DNA of 64,000 nt from CAWJAP01 sp963834365 (lineage in GTDB: Bacteria > Acidobacteriota > Vicinamibacteria > Vicinamibacterales > Vicinamibacteraceae). The DNA lies in assembly GCA_963834365.1 (NCBI GenBank), contig CAWIBS010000026.1:4162-68161 (forward strand), given 5' to 3'. Below, in pieces: positions 53,020 through 61,073 of this stretch (position 1 is the first letter of the stretch; every line of letters begins with the position of its first letter). The position numbers and the translations under genes were made by a program. The notes under the pieces were generated by a model, which was given only the letters and a program-made list of their open reading frames with translations, did no database searches and was not told where the DNA came from.

Positions 53020-53766
53020 ATGACCCACTTGAGTGAGCCCCACGATCCGGCCGCGTCCGTCATGACCGACCGAGCGTTCTCGGGCGCCGACCTGGCATTC
53101 ATCAACCGGATGACGACGACCGCGCAGGTCCTCCCGTCAGTGGCCCACGAGATCAACAATTCCCTGCAGGTGATCGCCGGCCTCGTCGAGATCATGGCGT
53201 TGCGCGGCCAGCTCACGCCGGACGTCGCCGAGCGGGTCGAGAAGATCTCGGCACAGACGACCAAGGCTGCCGGCTATTTGCGTGAGCTCGTCGCCTTCTC
53301 ACGCCGCGACGGCGTCCAGCGCAGGACCGACCTGCGGCGCGCGGCCGAACGGGCGATCGAATTCCGGCGCTACTACCTGTCTCGCGGCCGCATCACCGCG
53401 TCGGTCGATGCGCGGCAGGACGGCCCGATGCTGATCAAGGCCGACAGCCAGCAGGTCATCCAGGTCCTCGTGAATCTGATCCTCAATGCGGAAGAGGCGC
53501 TGGCCACGCGCGACGTCCGCGAGATCACGCTCACGCTCTGGCGCGAGACCGGAGCGGCTCACTGTGCGATCACGGACTCCGGCGCCGGGTTCACGGAAGA
53601 GTCGATCAAGCGCGCGGGCGCGGCGTTCTTCACGACCAAGACCACCGGAGCCGCCGGCCTGGGGCTCGCCGTGGCGCGCCAGCTGGCCGAGGCCGACGGC
53701 GGACAGTTCACCCTGGCGAGCACGATTCCGGCCCGGGTGGTGGTGTCGTGGCTCGAGGCGCACTGA
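53020..53766 (+). CDS. Small soluble histidine kinase
   Basis: 248 residues from ATG 53020; GTG 53011 is an alternative. No transmembrane or known sensor domain precedes the H-box VLPSVAHEINNSLQVIAGLV. Then come DHp helices (ERVEKISAQTTKAAGYLREL), N-box VIQVLVNLILNAEEALATRD, G1 CAITDSGAGFTEESI, F-box FFTTKTTGAAGLG, G2 GLGLAVARQLAEADGGQF. It is minimal and must receive its signal from another protein. The position between the hybrid kinase and the NtrC-type regulator makes those two its likely partners. Confidence 0.87.
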   Translation: MTHLSEPHDPAASVMTDRAFSGADLAFINRMTTTAQVLPSVAHEINNSLQVIAGLVEIMALRGQLTPDVAERVEKISAQTTKAAGYLRELVAFSRRDGVQRRTDLRRAAERAIEFRRYYLSRGRITASVDARQDGPMLIKADSQQVIQVLVNLILNAEEALATRDVREITLTLWRETGAAHCAITDSGAGFTEESIKRAGAAFFTTKTTGAAGLGLAVARQLAEADGGQFTLASTIPARVVVSWLEAH

Positions 53767-53772
53767 CCAAAG

Positions 53773-53914
53773 GTCCGGCTGAAGCCGGACACTACGTTGA
53801 CCACGCAAATCCATCCCTCGTCCGTGTCCGGCTTAGCCGGACCCCTTGTCTTCGTAGTGTCCGGCTTTTTAGCCGGACCTCTTGTCCTCGTAGTGTCCGG
53901 CTTTATAGCCGGAC
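53773..53914. repeat. REP-like palindrome array, four copies with variable loops
   Basis: Stems GTCCGGCT...AGCCGGAC at 53,773-53,790 (loop GA), 53,826-53,842 (single T), 53,859-53,878 (TTTT-type loop) and 53,895-53,914 (TTAT-type loop), separated by 16-36 bases. It lies between the convergent kinase and NtrC-type genes. Only the loops differ, so the stems are under stronger constraint. The rest of the 196-base gap holds nothing else. Confidence 0.85.
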
Positions 53915-53962
53915 CTCGACACGGACGTGTGCAGGAACGTTCTCTTTCGGGTGCGCGCGGGA

Positions 53963-55369
53963 TCAGGACGCGGCGGGGAACTCGTCGGACAGACTGAGTC
54001 GGTGCAGCTTGTCGATGAGCGTCGTGCGGCTCAACTGGAGGAGGCGTGCCGCCTGACGTTTGTTGCCGCCCGTCTTCTCGAGGCTGCGCAGGATCAGCTC
54101 CCGCTCCAGTTGTGACACGACCGACGTGAAGTTGATCCCCTCGTCGGGGATCGCCACCGTCGGCAGCAGCAGCGACGAGGCAGGCTGCAGAATGTCCTCG
54201 GGCAGCGCGCGGCCCGGAATCTCGCGCTCCTGGCCAGTCATCGCCACCGCGTGCTCGATGGCATTCTCGATCTGCCGGATGTTGCCCGGCCACGAGTAGT
54301 TCATCAGGGCCCGGACGGCGTCCTGGCTGAGCGATTTGGCCGGCAGGTTGTTGTTCCGGCAGGACTTCTGCACGAAGTGCCGGGCGAGGAGGGGGATGTC
54401 CTCGCGCCGGTCGCGCACCGGCGGCAACGTGATCGGAATCACGTTCAGACGGTAGTAGAGATCCTCGCGGAACGTCCCCTCCTTCACCATCTTCCGCAGA
54501 TCCGCGTTGGTGGCGGCCACGACCCGCGCGTCGAACTTGATCGGCCGCGATTCCCCGATGCGCTCGATCTCCCGCTCCTGCAGCGCCCGCAGCAGCTTCG
54601 CCTGGAGTGCCAGCGACGTCAGTCCGACTTCGTCGATGAACAGGGTCCCGCGATGCGCCAGCTCAAACCGGCCGACGCGTGCCGCGATCGCCCCCGTGAA
54701 GGCGCCCTTGGCGTGTCCGAAGAGCTCGGCTTCGGCGAGCGGCTCCGGAATCGCTGCCGCATTGAAGGCGACGAACCGCTGGTCGGCGCGCGGGCTGTTG
54801 TGATGAATCGTCCGCGCAATCAGTTCCTTGCCCGTCCCGGTCTCACCGTGAATCAGGACGGTGCTGTTCATCGGCGCGACGAGCTCCAGGGTCTGGAAGA
54901 CCTGCTGCATCGTCGTGCTCTGGCCCACGACCGAGTCGAACCGATAGCGGTCGCGCAACTGCGCGCGGAGCTCGGCGTTCTCCTGTCGGAGCCGGCGCTG
55001 CTCCATCCCGGTCTTCAGCACGCGCGACAGCTGCGAAATCTGGAACGGCTTGATCAGGAAGTCGGCGGCGCCGCGCTTCATCGCGCTGACCGCCTCGGTC
55101 ACACCCCCGAACCCCGTGACCATGACCGCCAGAATCTCGGGGTAGCGTGACAGCGCGTGGTCGAGGACGTCCATCCCATCCGCGTCGGGCAGCCGCAGAT
55201 CCACCACCAGCGCGTCGTAGGCGAAGCTCTTGAGCCGCTCGATGGCTTCCCCTGCGTCAGGCGCCTGCGCCACTTGAAAACCATCCGCGGTCAACGACTC
55301 GGCGATCACTTGTCGGAGATCCGCCTCATCGTCAACGACCAGGACCGTAGGGTTGGGCGAGTTGGACAT
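53963..55369 (-). CDS. Sigma-54-dependent NtrC-family response regulator
   Basis: 468 residues from ATG 55369. Receiver ~5-120: TVLVVDDEADLRQVIAESLT, phospho-Asp in ALVVDLRLPDADGMD, Lys in FLIKPFQ. AAA+ domain ~140-375: Walker A LIHGETGTGKELIARTIHHN, GAFTGA loop in FGHAKGAFTGAIAARVG, Walker B region GTLFIDEVGLTSLALQAKLL, sensor residues in REDLYYRLNVIPITLPPVRD and NYSWPGNIRQIENAIEHAV. C-terminal Fis-type HTH: KRQAARLLQLSRTTLIDKLH. It activates sigma-54 promoters on phosphorylation. It converges on the small kinase gene. Confidence 0.95.
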   Translation of the reverse strand: MSNSPNPTVLVVDDEADLRQVIAESLTADGFQVAQAPDAGEAIERLKSFAYDALVVDLRLPDADGMDVLDHALSRYPEILAVMVTGFGGVTEAVSAMKRGAADFLIKPFQISQLSRVLKTGMEQRRLRQENAELRAQLRDRYRFDSVVGQSTTMQQVFQTLELVAPMNSTVLIHGETGTGKELIARTIHHNSPRADQRFVAFNAAAIPEPLAEAELFGHAKGAFTGAIAARVGRFELAHRGTLFIDEVGLTSLALQAKLLRALQEREIERIGESRPIKFDARVVAATNADLRKMVKEGTFREDLYYRLNVIPITLPPVRDRREDIPLLARHFVQKSCRNNNLPAKSLSQDAVRALMNYSWPGNIRQIENAIEHAVAMTGQEREIPGRALPEDILQPASSLLLPTVAIPDEGINFTSVVSQLERELILRSLEKTGGNKRQAARLLQLSRTTLIDKLHRLSLSDEFPAAS

Positions 55370-55536
55370 AAAGCGCGGCTTTCGAACACCCGCGAGGACT
55401 GGCTGGGAAACGAGGTACCAATATCGGCGTCTCGAACGGCGAATGTCAAGGCAAGTCAAAAACATACGGAAATCTGCCGGTATTCCGACACCCCCGGTTG
55501 ACCCCCTGGATTCTGGCCCCTCAGGGATCGGCCGCG

Positions 55537-55607
55537 GTCCGGCTCAAGCCGGACACTACGCAGGGGTCCGTCGGACTCGTTTTTGGAGTGTCTGCCTTCA
55601 GGCGGAC
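55537..55607. repeat. REP-like palindrome pair upstream of the NtrC-type gene
   Basis: GTCCGGCTCAAGCCGGAC at 55,537-55,554 followed by ACTACG, and a sister copy GTCTGCCTTCAGGCGGAC at 55,590-55,607. The exonuclease-like frame's stop (55,598) falls inside the second copy. No copy occurs beyond 56.2 kb. Confidence 0.8.
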
Positions 55608-56222
55608 CCGCTCGAGTGCCTCGCCCGGCGACTGGCCTCGCGAAGCGATCCCGGGCCCCGATTGCCCTGGCCCGTGCCGTCGGTCGTGATCGCGGCATCG
55701 AGCCGGGCGGCGAGCGGCTCGAAGGCGGGCGTCGGCCCCGTCCACTCGAGCTGATCCACACTGTCGAACACGTTCACGTCGGTTCGTAAGGTGGCCAGGG
55801 TGCGGAACAGCAGGGCGAGCGGACGTTCCCGCGCCAGCGTCGAGGCGAGCGCCGCCGGGCTCGCGGCGTTGACGTTCCAGGCACGCCAGTCGTCCGGGAT
55901 GGCCTCGACGTGGCCGAATCGCGACAGGACCGCCGCCGCCGATTTCGCGCCCCAGCCCTTCAGGCCCGGATATCCGTCGGCCGAGTCCCCCACGAGCGCC
56001 AGGTAGTCGGGAATCGAAGCCGGGGGTACACCGAACTTCGCCCGGACTCCGTCTTCGTCGAACGTCGTCCGCGTCCGACGATTCAACTGGACGACCCGGG
56101 TGCCGCGGACGCTCTGCGCAAGGTCCTTGTCCGGGGTGCAGATAATCACGCGTGTCACCCGGTCGTCGCGGTCGGCCCGGGCCGCGGCGGCGGCTACCGC
56201 GGCAGCCATGAGGAGCGCGTCG
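55598..56222 (-). CDS. 5'-3' exonuclease/flap endonuclease-like protein, 5' end lost at the junction
   Basis: About 205 residues of the C-terminal part of a PolA-N/ExoIX-like nuclease. VTRVIICTPDKDLAQSVRGT holds the second metal cluster (TPDKD). YLALVGDSADGYPGLKGWGA, KSAAAVLSRFGHVEAIPDDW is the helix-hairpin-helix (H3TH) DNA-binding segment. RPLALLFRTLATLRTDVNVF follows. The N-terminal catalytic region is missing because homology stops at ~56,215, right where the amidohydrolase fragment begins on the other strand. The C-terminal tail runs into a REP-like palindrome before the stop, so the last ~20 residues may be foreign to the gene. Confidence 0.75.
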
Positions 56223-56225
56223 AGC
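56205..56225. other. Probable chimeric junction between two genomes
   Basis: The exonuclease reading (minus strand) is conserved up to the DALLMAAAV segment and the amidohydrolase reading (plus strand) from EERVEQLREFGVRRF onward. Both use the word GAGCGCGTCG at 56,213-56,222. Gene content, regulators and repeat content differ on the two sides (acidobacterial left, actinobacterial right). Confidence 0.75.
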
Positions 56226-56928
56226 AGCTCCGCGAGTTCGGCGTACGACGGTTCTCGGCGCTGCCCTATGCGCACCGGCCGGGGATCGCGGGCTACCTGA
56301 ACGGCTGGGCGCGCGACTTCGCCGAGCGGGTGCCCGAGTGCCTGTGGTCGGCGACGTCTACCCCGAACCCGGCGTCACCCGCTACGTCTCGGACCTGATC
56401 GAGGCAGGTGTCGAGGTCCTCAAGCTGCACACTCAGGTGGGGGAGTTCCGGCTCGACCACCCGGCACTCGACGAGGCGTTCGGACTGGTCGAGGACGCCG
56501 GAACGCCGATCGTGATCCACGCGGGATCCGGCCCGGTGGGCAACCAGTTCACCGGTCCGCACCACCTCGAGCGGCTGCTTCGGCGACACCCCCGGCTCAC
56601 CGCCGTGGTCGCGCACATGGGTGCACCGGAGTACGCCGAGTTCCTCGCCCTTGTCGAGGCCCACGAGAACACCCGACTGGACACGACGATGGTGTTCACC
56701 GAGTTCTTCGACGCCGAGGCGCCGTACCCCGATGACCTGCTGCTTCGGCTGGCGGACCTGGGCGACCGGGTGCTGCTCGGCAGCGACTTCCCGACCATCC
56801 CCTACCCCTACCGCGAGCAGCTGGACGGGCTCACCCGACTTGGCGAGCGCCATCCGGGTCTGAGTGAGGAGTGGCTGCGTCGCGTCTGCTGGCACAACAG
56901 CGTGGAGCTGTTCGGCGCACCGGCCTGA
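56213..56928 (+). CDS. Amidohydrolase family protein, 5' end missing (one apparent frameshift)
   Basis: About 238 residues of the C-terminal part of an amidohydrolase-2 (TIM barrel) protein. Opening piece: VEQLREFGVRRFSALPYAHR, YLNGWARDFAERVPECLWSA. A frame change near 56,350 leads to YPEPGVTRYVSDLIEAGVEV, LKLHTQVGEFRLDHPALDEA, GTPIVIHAGSGPVGNQFTGP (metal His), LTAVVAHMGAPEYAEFLALV (His), VLLGSDFPTIPYPYREQLDG (Asp), ending WHNSVELFGAPA. The N-terminal HxH ligands would be in the missing part. The start is set by the junction, not by a start codon. Confidence 0.75.
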
Positions 56929-57020
56929 CCTGTCGAGCGCCTCGCAGCGCCCCCGCGGACGGGAATGAGTGTGAGACCAACGGCGTTCACCGGTAGAGTC
57001 AAAGGTCGTACAACTCAAGA

Positions 57021-57387
57021 GGGGCTGATTGGTTTCGACTGGGGACGTTAGTCCCAGGAGAAGCGGGTCGAGAAGCCAGCGTCATCTCGTAAACGTTCGC
57101 TGGAACCTATAAGTGCCGAATCAAATCGCACTGACTTCGAACTCGCTGCATAAGTAGCGATCGAAGCGTCAGACCGGGCATCCGTCTCCGTCCCGGACCC
57201 TGGCGTCATCTAGGAGACTTGCTGATCAACTCCTGTCAGGAGGGTTGATCGGGACTTCATCCTGACTGGGCCCGTCGGCAACCTGTTCGTGGGAGTGCCG
57301 GGGCCGAGAAAAGCGACATCACGAACTGCACCCGGAGAAGACCTGGTACGGCGCCACAGGACGCGGGTTCGATTCCCGCCAGCTCCA
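57021..57387 (+). ncRNA. ssrA: Transfer-messenger RNA (tmRNA)
   Basis: About 367 bases. The 5' end GGGGCTGATTGGTTTCGACT and the 3' end with T-arm GGTTCGATTCCC and acceptor CAGCTCC form the tRNA-like domain. The tag ORF begins at GCC 57,115 and ends at TAA 57,151-57,153, encoding AESNRTDFELAA, which fits the actinobacterial form of the degradation tag (compare ADSHQRDYALAA in Mycobacterium). The 3' CCA is not encoded (CGA instead). tmRNA rescues stalled ribosomes with SmpB. Confidence 0.96.
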
Positions 57388-57394
57388 CGAGATC

Positions 57395-57446
57395 GAGGGC
57401 GACGTGTGCCTGCGGACATCGCAGGCCACGTCGCTCTCGGCATTTT
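57395..57446 (+). terminator. Intrinsic terminator of ssrA
   Basis: GAGGGCGACGTGTGCCTGC (57,395-57,413) pairs with GCAGGCCACGTCGCTCTC (57,421-57,438) around the loop GGACATC, with one bulged T and one mismatch, then GGCATTTT. It begins eight bases after the tmRNA 3' end. Confidence 0.8.
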
Positions 57447-57612
57447 CCCGAGTGCTGCAGGCACATGTGGTCGAGCAGCGAGCGAAGCGAGCGATCAGAC
57501 GAGACCAATCCCGTAATCCGAAAAGAAGTCGCAACCACAAGCCGCCGTCCAGCGAACAGTTCATCCACACGGGGTGAGGCCAGCACCATTCCGCGTAACT
57601 AGGTTCGAGCAC

Positions 57613-58973
57613 GTGACTGAGTCACCAGAGGACGTCGAACGCCTGCGGGCGAGGCTGCGCGAGCTCGAGGCGCAGCTGGCTGCGCGGGACGCGGCTCCGG
57701 TTGCAGAAGTGCGGTCTCGCCGCGATCGCCAGTGGTGGCGCTCCATCATCGTCGTCGTCCTGATCGTAGTGGCGGCAGCACTTGCCCCCCTGACCGTGCT
57801 GGCCACCTGGGCACACGACCAGATCGGCGACACCGACCGGTTCGAGCAGACGGTCGCACCCCTCGGCTCGGATCCGGCCGTGCAGGCCGCGATCGGGGAC
57901 CGGATCACCGAGGAGATCACCACACGCATCGACGTCGAGGAGATCACGAAGGAAGCGCTGACGGGCCTCGCCGGGCAGGACTTCGTTCCCTCACGAGCTG
58001 GCGAGGTGCTCCCCTCCCTGGCGATTCCGCTGAGCAATGCCATCGAGAACTTCGTGCGTGCGCGCGTCGACCAGGTCGTGACCTCCCAGGCGTTCGAGGA
58101 AGCATGGGTCAAGGCGACGCGCGCGGCCCATGAGCAGATGGTCGCGGTGCTCACCGGTAACACCAGCGAGGCGGTGGACGTCTCCGACGGAGCGGTCAAG
58201 ATCAACATCGGGCCGATCGTCGAGTCGGTGAAGCAGACCCTGATCGACGACGGCTTCTCGTTCGCCGAGCGCATCCCGGAGGTGAACGCCTCCTTCACGA
58301 TCTTCCAGGCCGAGAACATCGGGGCCGGGCAGAAGGCGTTCGCATGGCTGGACACCCTCGTCCGGGTGCTTCCGGTGCTGGCGCTGCTGCTGCTCTTCAT
58401 CGCGGTGATGGTGGCCCGGGACCGGCGAAAGGCCCTGCTCATGGCGGGACTGGCGATGGCCATCTCCATGGTGCTGCTCGGTCTTGCGCTGAACATCGTG
58501 CGGCCCATCTATCTGGACGCGATCCCTGCCGACGTACTCCCGAGCGATGCTGCCGCGACCATCTACGACCAGGTGGTCTCCTTCATCCGTACATCCCTGC
58601 GCGCGGTCGGCATCGTCTTCCTCGCCATCGCGTTGGCAGCGTTCTGGTTCGCCCCTACCGGCGCCGGAGCCGCGTTGCGGACCGGATCCGCGTCCGGCAT
58701 GGCACGACTTCGCAACCGGACCGGCATGGACACCGGGCCGGTCGGGCAGTTCCTCGGGACCTACCGCACCTTCACCCGCGTTACCGTCGTGGCCATCGGG
58801 ACGCTCATCTACCTCGGGATCGACCACCCCACCGGCGTGAACGCCGTGGTGATCATCATCGCCATCGTGCTGGTCCTCGTGGTGCTGGAGTTCCTGGCCG
58901 CTCCTGCAGAGAAGCTCGCCGCTCCCGAGAGAACGCGGAAGAACCGGTGGAGCACACCGTCGAGCTGCGCTGA
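57613..58973 (+). CDS. Multi-pass membrane protein of unknown function (one apparent frameshift at the end)
   Basis: About 453 residues from GTG 57613. A cytoplasmic coiled-coil start (EDVERLRARLRELEAQLAAR) precedes membrane helix 1 (SIIVVVLIVVAAALAPLTVL). A ~190-residue extracytoplasmic region follows, with helices IGDRITEEITTRIDVEEITK and IENFVRARVDQVVTSQAFEE. Then come five more helices: VLPVLALLLLFIAVMVARDR, LLMAGLAMAISMVLLGLALN, VGIVFLAIALAAFWFAP, VTVVAIGTLIYLGID, VVIIIAIVLVLVVLEFLAAP. Near 58,940 a shift restores a short basic/acidic tail EEPVEHTVELR with stop at 58,973; without it the frame runs on 50 residues. Widespread in Nocardioides-like actinomycetes as a hypothetical membrane protein. 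Confidence 0.72.
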
Positions 58974-58980
58974 CGGAGGC

Positions 58981-59754
58981 TCAACGTTCGGCCGGGGGAC
59001 TCCTGGCAGGTCGACCGTCGTCGAGGCTCCTGGTGACAGGACTCGGACATCGACCCCGGGCGCCAGGCTCCTGCATGTGCTGCGAACTCGCGACCTGGTT
59101 CGTGGAACACCCGCTTCCTGACCCAGCTGATGCCACGCGGCCAGAACGTCCCGTAGTGGATCGGTACGGCGACGTCGGCGTCCAGCAGGGCGAGGCAGTT
59201 CGCCGCATCCTCGGGGTTCATGTGCTCACCGCGCAGCCAAGGGCCCCAGCCGCCGACCGGGAGCAGCGCCATGTCCAGGTGGCCGGCAATGTCGTGCATC
59301 TCCGGGAAGAGCGACGTGTCGCCGGCGAAGTAAGTCGCACCGTCGCCCCGGACCACGAATCCGAGGGCATCGCCGCGCACCCGGCCGAACGGCCAGCGCG
59401 TCGCGTCGTGCACGGCGGGCACTGCCGTGATCGTGGCGCCGCCCACCCGCACCTCGTCCCCGGCGACCACTTCGACTGCTTCGAGACGCGTTCTCCCAGC
59501 AGTTGACCGGCGCCGCGCGGGAGCAGCACCGGAGTCCCCGGGTCGATCAGCGCCAGCGAGGGGAAGTGCAGATGGTCGACATGCAGGTGGGAGATCAGGA
59601 CGGCGTCGACCTGGTTGGTGAGGCTGTGCGGCACCGGTCCCGCCCGTCGGTGCAGGTGCATCAGGGCGCCCGTCAGCACCGGGTCGGTGAGGATCCGGGC
59701 ACGGTCCTCGACGAGCACAGTGGCGTGCCCGAGCCACCGGATCTTGATTGGCAT
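58981..59754 (-). CDS. MBL-fold (UlaG-like) metallo-hydrolase (frameshifted)
   Basis: About 255 residues from ATG 59754. N-terminal IRWLGHATVLVEDRARILTD, metal motif ISHLHVDHLHFPSLALIDP. Near 59,485 the frame shifts and continues LEAVEVVAGDEVRVGGATIT, AVPAVHDATRWPFGRVRGDA, GATYFAGDTSLFPEMHDIAG, HLDMALLPVGGWGPWLRGEH, NCLALLDADVAVPIHYGTFW. Ligands HxHxDH, H and D are in place, with the C-terminal His in VPIHYG. A second shift near 59,070 is likely, so the exact stop (58,981 or nearby) is uncertain. Family members include UlaG-type lactonases and metal-dependent hydrolases. It has a TCACCC-N5-GGGTGA site 53 bases upstream. Confidence 0.75.
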
Positions 59755-59806
59755 GTCTGCAGCATCGCCGCCGCAGCCCTCGAATCCACCCCCCGTCGGG
59801 GATGAG

Positions 59807-59823
59807 TCACCCCGATCGGGTGA
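59807..59823. promoter_or_regulatory. TCACCC-N5-GGGTGA site 1
   Basis: TCACCC (59,807-59,812), CGATC, GGGTGA (59,818-59,823): a perfect 6+6 inverted repeat upstream of the MBL gene's ATG (59,754). A second, imperfect one (CACCCCCCGTCGGGGATGA) lies just beside it at ~59,787-59,805. Likely an operator for a dimeric regulator; the regulator is unknown. Confidence 0.55.
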
Positions 59824-59989
59824 GACGCGCTGAGGCTACTTTTCGAGGATTCCGGCCCACCATCCGAATCCTCGTCCGGTGGAGGACCGTCTTGCCGGGA
59901 GTACCGAGGCCGTCGTGACGCAGAGCGCTTAGGTTCAGCAGGGCGCCAGCTCGACGGATGGTCGCACCTTCGAGGTATGAGGGCGTGCC

Positions 59990-60498
59990 GGACCGGAGGT
60001 TCCCGGGGACCTGGTCGTGCTCCGCATGGGTGGAGGTTCGTCCGCCCTCGGCCAGCTGCTGGGCGCGCGCACCAGCAACGGCGTCATGGTGAGATCCCGC
60101 GTGATACTCGGGCACAAGACATCTGTCCGGCAGAGCCCACAGACCCGTTGGCCGAGGCCACCACCGGGCGCGTCATCCAGCTCGCCAACGAAGGCCGGAA
60201 GTACCGCATCTGGTTGCTGCTGTGCTCGCAGAGGCCCTCGCGAATCCACGAGTCCGTCCTCGCGCAGTGCGACAACCTCGCTCTGATGCGGATGAACCCC
60301 TGAGGTGACGTGAGCCAGCTCGAGCGGGTCTTCGGCTTCGCTCCTCCCGAGATGCTGCGTGCGGCACCCGGGTTCAGGAAGGCCGAGTGCCCGATGGCTG
60401 GGACGTTCGCCCCGGCGCCGGCGTTCGTCCAGATCCGCGCGCGGCGTACGAAGGAGGGCGGTTCAGACTTAGCGGTTCCCCGACGCGTTGGTGGCTGA
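59990..60498 (+). pseudogene. Remnant of a HerA-like (DUF87) ATP-binding protein gene
   Basis: Two conserved parts with the middle missing. First, VLRMGGGSSALGQLLGARTS followed by NGVMVRSRVILG (~60,010-60,110). Then a different frame DICPAEPTDPLAEATTGRVI, QLANEGRKYRIWLLLCSQRP, ESVLAQCDNLALMRMNP (to the stop at 60,301), and after it MSQLERVFGFAPPEMLRAAP and GTFAPAPAFVQIRARRTKEG (60,310-60,498), the usual C-terminus. The Walker A part is absent, so this is a decayed copy of the DNA-translocase-like gene, or it holds several base errors plus a deletion. Confidence 0.65.
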
Positions 60499-60508
60499 CG
60501 GGAACCCC

Positions 60509-60525
60509 TCACCCCCGGAGGGTGA
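60509..60525. promoter_or_regulatory. TCACCC-N5-GGGTGA site 2
   Basis: TCACCC (60,509-60,514), CCGGA, GGGTGA (60,520-60,525). It lies 11 bases after the HerA-like remnant and 63 bases before the small gene at 60,588. Confidence 0.5.
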
Positions 60526-60587
60526 CGCGAGCGCTGCCTGACCGGGCAGGTTGGATCCACCAAGGCGTATGACGAAACGAGTTGTCC

Positions 60588-60850
60588 ATGTCGAGAGTCG
60601 CCTACCGGATTCGGGTGGCCGGAGCCGTACCGCCGCGGTTCTTCGAGGACTTCTCCCGGGTCAGGTTTCCGATGACGAGGGTGGGACCACCCTGCACGCC
60701 GACCTCGCCGACATGTCCGAGCTGCACGGCCTCCTCGACGCGCTGCGTCGAGACGGTCTCGTCCTGGTCGAGGTACGCCGAGAACGGGTGCCCGAGCCGG
60801 AGGACCACAACAGGGTCCAGTCGAAAGAGTCGCCACCACTCGAGTCCTGA
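60588..60850 (+). CDS. Small protein of unknown function (one apparent frameshift)
   Basis: About 87 residues from ATG 60588. It begins MSRVAYRIRVAGAVPPRFFE and, after a frame change near 60,655, continues GQVSDDEGGTTLHADLADMS, ELHGLLDALRRDGLVLVEVR, ending SKESPPLES. The pattern VxGxVP...DLADxxALHGLLDxLRDLGLxLVEVR is common in small actinobacterial proteins next to LuxR-type regulators; no function is known. Confidence 0.55.
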
Positions 60851-61073
60851 GGCGGAATCCTGGGTCCCGAGAGGTCCGGAGATTGAGCCCCGCAAGGGTG
60901 GCATCGGCGCTGTGAGCGGCAAACGTGCAGGTAGCACGCTCGGGAAGTGTCCCCTGCTGACCGACGTGGGCTGCTCGAAAAGCTCGTCGGCCTGCATATG
61001 ATCGAAGTGCGCAAGGGAAACGGGGAGCGCAATGACAGGGACTGTAGAAGACGGGTCCTAAGTTCGGCCTGCC

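Noticed and set aside
60947..61073. Short open frame beginning GTG 60947 before the LAL regulator
   Set aside because: Reads in a different frame from the regulator, no ribosome site, and no recognisable family.
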